From: Ruminococcaceae bacterium UBA7212
GTDB lineage: Bacteria > Bacillota > Clostridia > Oscillospirales > Acutalibacteraceae
Reading direction: 5' to 3'
DNA length: 15,880 nucleotides
NCBI GenBank assembly: GCA_002490525.1
Contig: DKUE01000036.1
Location: 1-15,880 of the forward strand
Part shown: positions 13,525 to 15,880 of the stretch, piece by piece
Position numbering within the stretch: the stretch's first letter is position 1
Layout: every line of letters begins with the position of its first letter
Notes under the pieces: generated by a model
Database searches by the model: none
Seen by the model: only the letters and a program-made list of their open reading frames with translations
Told to the model about the DNA's origin: nothing
Made by a program: the position numbers and the translations under genes

Positions 13525-14618
13525 ACCCGATAGGATTGTACTTACACGTGCCGTTCTGTCTTTCTAAATGTCCGTACTGCGATTTTTATTCCAAGAGAAG
13601 CACAGAGGCGGAAATGGATGCCTATTGTGCCGTACTTTGCCGTAATATTGCAGAAAGTGCCGAGGCTTTACAATATAAAGCCGATACACTTTACATCGGC
13701 GGCGGCACGCCGTCCGCATTGGGCGCGGCACGCCTAAAAAGCTTGATAATGGCAGCAAAACAGAGCTTTTTAACAACAGATGCAGAAATTACGGTGGAGT
13801 GCAATCCGCACAAGCTGCCATCGGATTTTTTTGAAGTTCTCCGCGCTGTCGGTGTAAACCGTATTTCTTTAGGCTTGCAGTCCGCAGTGGAGTCGGAACG
13901 CCGTGTTTTGGGGCGTTTGTCGTCCCGTACCGAGGTCGAATCTGTCGTGCGGGCGGTGCAAGACGCGGGAATTCAAAATATGTCCCTGGATGTTATGCTC
14001 GGTATTCCGAATCAAACCGCAAAAAGCCTTTCGGAGACGATGGATTTTTGCTTGTCGCTTGGAGTGCCGCATATCAGCGCCTATATTTTGAAGCTGGAAG
14101 AAAATACGGTATTTTACAAGCGCCGTGCGCAGTATGCTTTTCCGGATGATGACCGCACGGCGGATTTGTATTTGCAAATGTGTGAGACCTTGGAAAACGG
14201 CGGGCTTCGACAATATGAAATTTCAAATTTTGCAAAAACAGGCTTTGAGAGCCGACATAATCTGAAATATTGGCACTGCGAGGCATATTTGGGATTGGGG
14301 CCTGCGGCGCATTCGTTTTTGTACGGAAAGCGTTTTTATTTCCCGAGAGATTTGCAGGCGTTTTTAAAGGGTGAGCCGCCGATTTCGGACGGTACAGGCG
14401 GGAATTTCGCGGAATACGCCATGTTAGCCCTGCGCCTTCGGGAGGGCTTGCGGGAAACGGCTGTGCAGGCGCGGTTCGGGCACGAAATTCCGAAAGAAAT
14501 GCGGCAAAAGGCGGAAGCGCTTGCCGTACACGGATTGCTCGAAAGCGACTGCGTGGGAATTCGCTTGACAAGACAAGGATTTTTATTGTCCAATTCCGTA
14601 TTGGCGGAGATTTTGTAA
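13521..14618 (+). CDS. hemW: HemW-like radical SAM protein (heme chaperone)
   Basis: A 365-aa radical SAM protein. LHVPFCLSKCPYCDF contains C13-x3-C17-x2-C20 followed by D-F: the HemW pattern, lacking the fourth cysteine of true coproporphyrinogen dehydrogenase HemN (C-x3-C-x2-C-x-C). YIGGGTPS (58-65), NRISLGLQS, DVMLGIP, YEISNFAK and HNLKYWHCEAYLGLGPAAHSF-type residues near 250-270 complete the family signature. HemW proteins bind heme and SAM and are thought to insert heme into target enzymes. ATGA overlap with the upstream gene and a poor ribosome binding site indicate coupled translation. hrcA-grpE-dnaK, which often follow, do not follow here. Confidence 0.94.
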   Translation: MNPIGLYLHVPFCLSKCPYCDFYSKRSTEAEMDAYCAVLCRNIAESAEALQYKADTLYIGGGTPSALGAARLKSLIMAAKQSFLTTDAEITVECNPHKLPSDFFEVLRAVGVNRISLGLQSAVESERRVLGRLSSRTEVESVVRAVQDAGIQNMSLDVMLGIPNQTAKSLSETMDFCLSLGVPHISAYILKLEENTVFYKRRAQYAFPDDDRTADLYLQMCETLENGGLRQYEISNFAKTGFESRHNLKYWHCEAYLGLGPAAHSFLYGKRFYFPRDLQAFLKGEPPISDGTGGNFAEYAMLALRLREGLRETAVQARFGHEIPKEMRQKAEALAVHGLLESDCVGIRLTRQGFLLSNSVLAEIL

Positions 14619-14649
14619 AGGTGTGGAAATGCACAGCAACGCACCAATT

Positions 14650-14716
14650 GTAGGGAACGACACTGAGGTCGTTCCCTACTTGTCATTCTTCGCCTACGGC
14701 TCAGAACGACAAGCTT
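14650..14716 (-). repeat. Composite intergenic repeat, copy C (inverted)
   Basis: Module 2 (14650-14679) is a perfect 12-bp hairpin, GTAGGGAACGAC with GTCGTTCCCTAC and a six-base loop. Module 1 follows in reverse orientation (14681-14716), itself a hairpin with TTGTC/GACAA and TTCT/AGAA arms. There is almost no spacer. Located directly after hemW, it may double as a 3'-end stem for the lepA operon. Confidence 0.75.
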
Positions 14717-14727
14717 GTGTATCCGAT

Positions 14728-14756
14728 TTGCATTTTCTGTTCCGTTGTGCTATACT
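14728..14756 (+). promoter_or_regulatory. metAA promoter
   Basis: TTGCAT (14728-14733) and TATACT (14751-14756) are separated by 17 bases, with TGC before the -10 (extended -10). It lies about 50 bases before the metAA start. The leader is too short for an S-box or T-box riboswitch. Confidence 0.7.
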
Positions 14757-14806
14757 ATATAACCTTACAAATCCGATATAAAATTCAGTGAAAGAAGGTG
14801 GAGCGA

Positions 14807-15724
14807 ATGCCTATCAAAATTGACGACCAACTGCCTGCGCATCACAGCTTAGAATTAGAGAATATTTTCGTTATGACGAATGACCGCGCCAGCCGTCAGG
14901 ATATTCGCCCCTTAAAAATCATTCTTTTAAATTTGATGCCGACCAAAATCGAAACGGAAACGCAGATTTTGCGCCTGTTGTCGAATACTCCTTTGCAGGT
15001 GGAGGTCGAGCTTTTACAGGTGAAAACACACACCTCGAAAAACACTTCGCAGGCGCACATGCTCCAGTTTTATAAGACCTTCGACGATATAAAAAATCAA
15101 AAATTCGACGGTATGATTGTGACGGGCGCACCCGTGGAATTGCTGGATTTTGAAGAGGTGGACTACTGGGACGAGTTGTGTATGATTTATGACTGGGCGG
15201 CTACACACGTCTATTCCACATTTAATATCTGCTGGGGTGCACAGGCGGCGCTGTATTATAAATACGGCGTGCCGAAGCATCTGCTTCAGGAGAAAATGTT
15301 CGGCGTTTTCAAGCACCGTCCCTTAGACCTGTACCATCCGCTGCTGCGCGGTTTTTCCGATGTGTTTTATGTGCCGCATTCGCGCCATACGGAAACGCGC
15401 AAAGAGGATATTGCACAGGTTAAGGATTTGCAGTTGCTTTCTTATTCCGACCGCGCAGGTGTGCATTTGGTATCCGACATGGAATGCCGCAATTTCTTCT
15501 GCACGGGGCATTGCGAATATGACAGCGATACGTTGGCACGTGAATATTTCCGCGATGTGCAAAAAGGGTTGGAGATTCAAATGCCCGAAAACTATTTCCC
15601 CGATGACGACCCGAAAAAAACGCCGCTCATCACTTGGCGCGGGGCTGGCAGTTTGCTGTTCCAAAACTGGCTGAATTATTTCGTCTACCAGCGCACACCG
15701 TATGAATTGAATGCGATAAAATAA
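14807..15724 (+). CDS. metAA: Homoserine O-acetyltransferase (MetA family)
   Basis: A 305-aa MetA-family enzyme that acylates homoserine in methionine biosynthesis. Starting at ATG 14807 (AAGGTGG upstream; the in-frame GTG at 14798 lies inside that site) the numbering matches the family: catalytic C142 in NICWGAQAA, H235 in TGHCEYD and E237. Position 111 is glutamate (APVELLDFEEVDYW). From published work on this family, Glu111 goes with acetyl-CoA and Gly with succinyl-CoA, so I call acetyltransferase. It has its own promoter and a strong terminator and is therefore monocistronic. No riboswitch is visible. Confidence 0.96.
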   Translation: MPIKIDDQLPAHHSLELENIFVMTNDRASRQDIRPLKIILLNLMPTKIETETQILRLLSNTPLQVEVELLQVKTHTSKNTSQAHMLQFYKTFDDIKNQKFDGMIVTGAPVELLDFEEVDYWDELCMIYDWAATHVYSTFNICWGAQAALYYKYGVPKHLLQEKMFGVFKHRPLDLYHPLLRGFSDVFYVPHSRHTETRKEDIAQVKDLQLLSYSDRAGVHLVSDMECRNFFCTGHCEYDSDTLAREYFRDVQKGLEIQMPENYFPDDDPKKTPLITWRGAGSLLFQNWLNYFVYQRTPYELNAIK

Positions 15725-15732
15725 TTGGACTG

Positions 15733-15777
15733 AAAATGCCGTCTTAGAAAATTTATGCTTTCTAAGACGGCATTTTT
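15733..15777 (+). terminator. metAA intrinsic terminator
   Basis: Perfect 18-bp inverted repeat (15733-15750 with 15759-15776), eight-base loop, right arm ending in TTTTT. It starts nine bases after the metAA stop. The A-run on the left would also allow termination from the other direction. Confidence 0.9.
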
Positions 15778-15826
15778 AATGTGCATGGATGGAAATGATG
15801 AAATACGTACAGGTGTTCGTCTGGCT

Positions 15827-15880
15827 ATAACAAATTTACTTTGTGCTGTGTGCGATTCTTCGCTGTCGCTCAGAATGACA
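15827..15880 (-). repeat. Composite intergenic repeat, copy D (inverted, cut by window end)
   Basis: Spacer plus module 1 of the composite repeat in minus orientation. It matches the reverse complement of copy A closely across both parts (CAAATTTACTT, CTGTGT, GATTCTTCG, CAGAATGACA). No module 2 is recognisable on its left side. The copy reaches the window edge. No gene is visible in 15778-15880. Confidence 0.65.

Noticed and set aside
14757..14806. SAM riboswitch or T-box before metAA
   Set aside because: The leader between the predicted promoter and start is only about 50 bases and has no such structure; the hairpins further upstream are repeat copy C, before the promoter.
1..15880. CRISPR, tRNA, rRNA, insertion sequence or prophage
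   Set aside because: No regularly spaced direct repeats, no cloverleaf or rRNA-like stretch, and no transposase, integrase or phage protein in any frame that I could recognise.

Overview
The window looks like chromosomal DNA of an anaerobic, low-to-moderate GC Firmicute of the class Clostridia, probably a gut-type Oscillospirales/Ruminococcaceae-like lineage. The grounds are the protein families (NAD(P)-linked [FeFe]-hydrogenase subunits, MocR regulator, ECF transporter S component, Mini-RNase III, YitT, TatD-linked radical SAM protein, acetyl-type MetA), strong GGAGG ribosome binding sites and TTGACA/TATAAT promoters. No rRNA, tRNA, CRISPR array, transposase or phage gene was seen.

Layout. 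1-1721 (minus): an electron-bifurcating-type hydrogenase operon, read hndA - GHKL ATPase - hndB - hndC; hndC runs off the left edge. 1722-2018: its promoter, a leader inverted repeat, and the terminator of the next gene. 2019-5470: a vitamin B6 salvage locus, with a minus-strand MocR-type regulator divergent from pyridoxal kinase, an ECF S component and a small radical SAM protein. 5584-6239: a minus-strand gene for an 85-aa membrane protein under an SOS-box-like promoter, followed by a compact regulatory region that appears to hold a separate short minus-strand transcription unit. 6240-8965: obg, mrnC and a YitT-type membrane protein. 9083-11224: an accessory-looking patch with a DUF3592-like membrane protein, a GNAT acetyltransferase and a small cytosolic protein homologous to the tail of the membrane protein. 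11238-14618: lepA - ProXp-type tRNA deacylase - hemW, tightly overlapping. 14807-15724: metAA with its own promoter and a textbook terminator.

Four copies of one composite intergenic repeat lie between 8975 and 15880 (two plus, two minus orientation). A different structured element sits between obg and mrnC.

The best candidates for new biology are: (i) the SOS-like control of the small membrane protein and the neighbouring promoter-palindrome-terminator unit (5842-6034); (ii) the MocR regulator, whose PLP-anchoring lysine position reads arginine although it sits beside B6 genes; (iii) the unnamed domain present as a fused and a free copy around 9.8-11.2 kb. Everything here was read by eye; no alignment, folding or database search was run.
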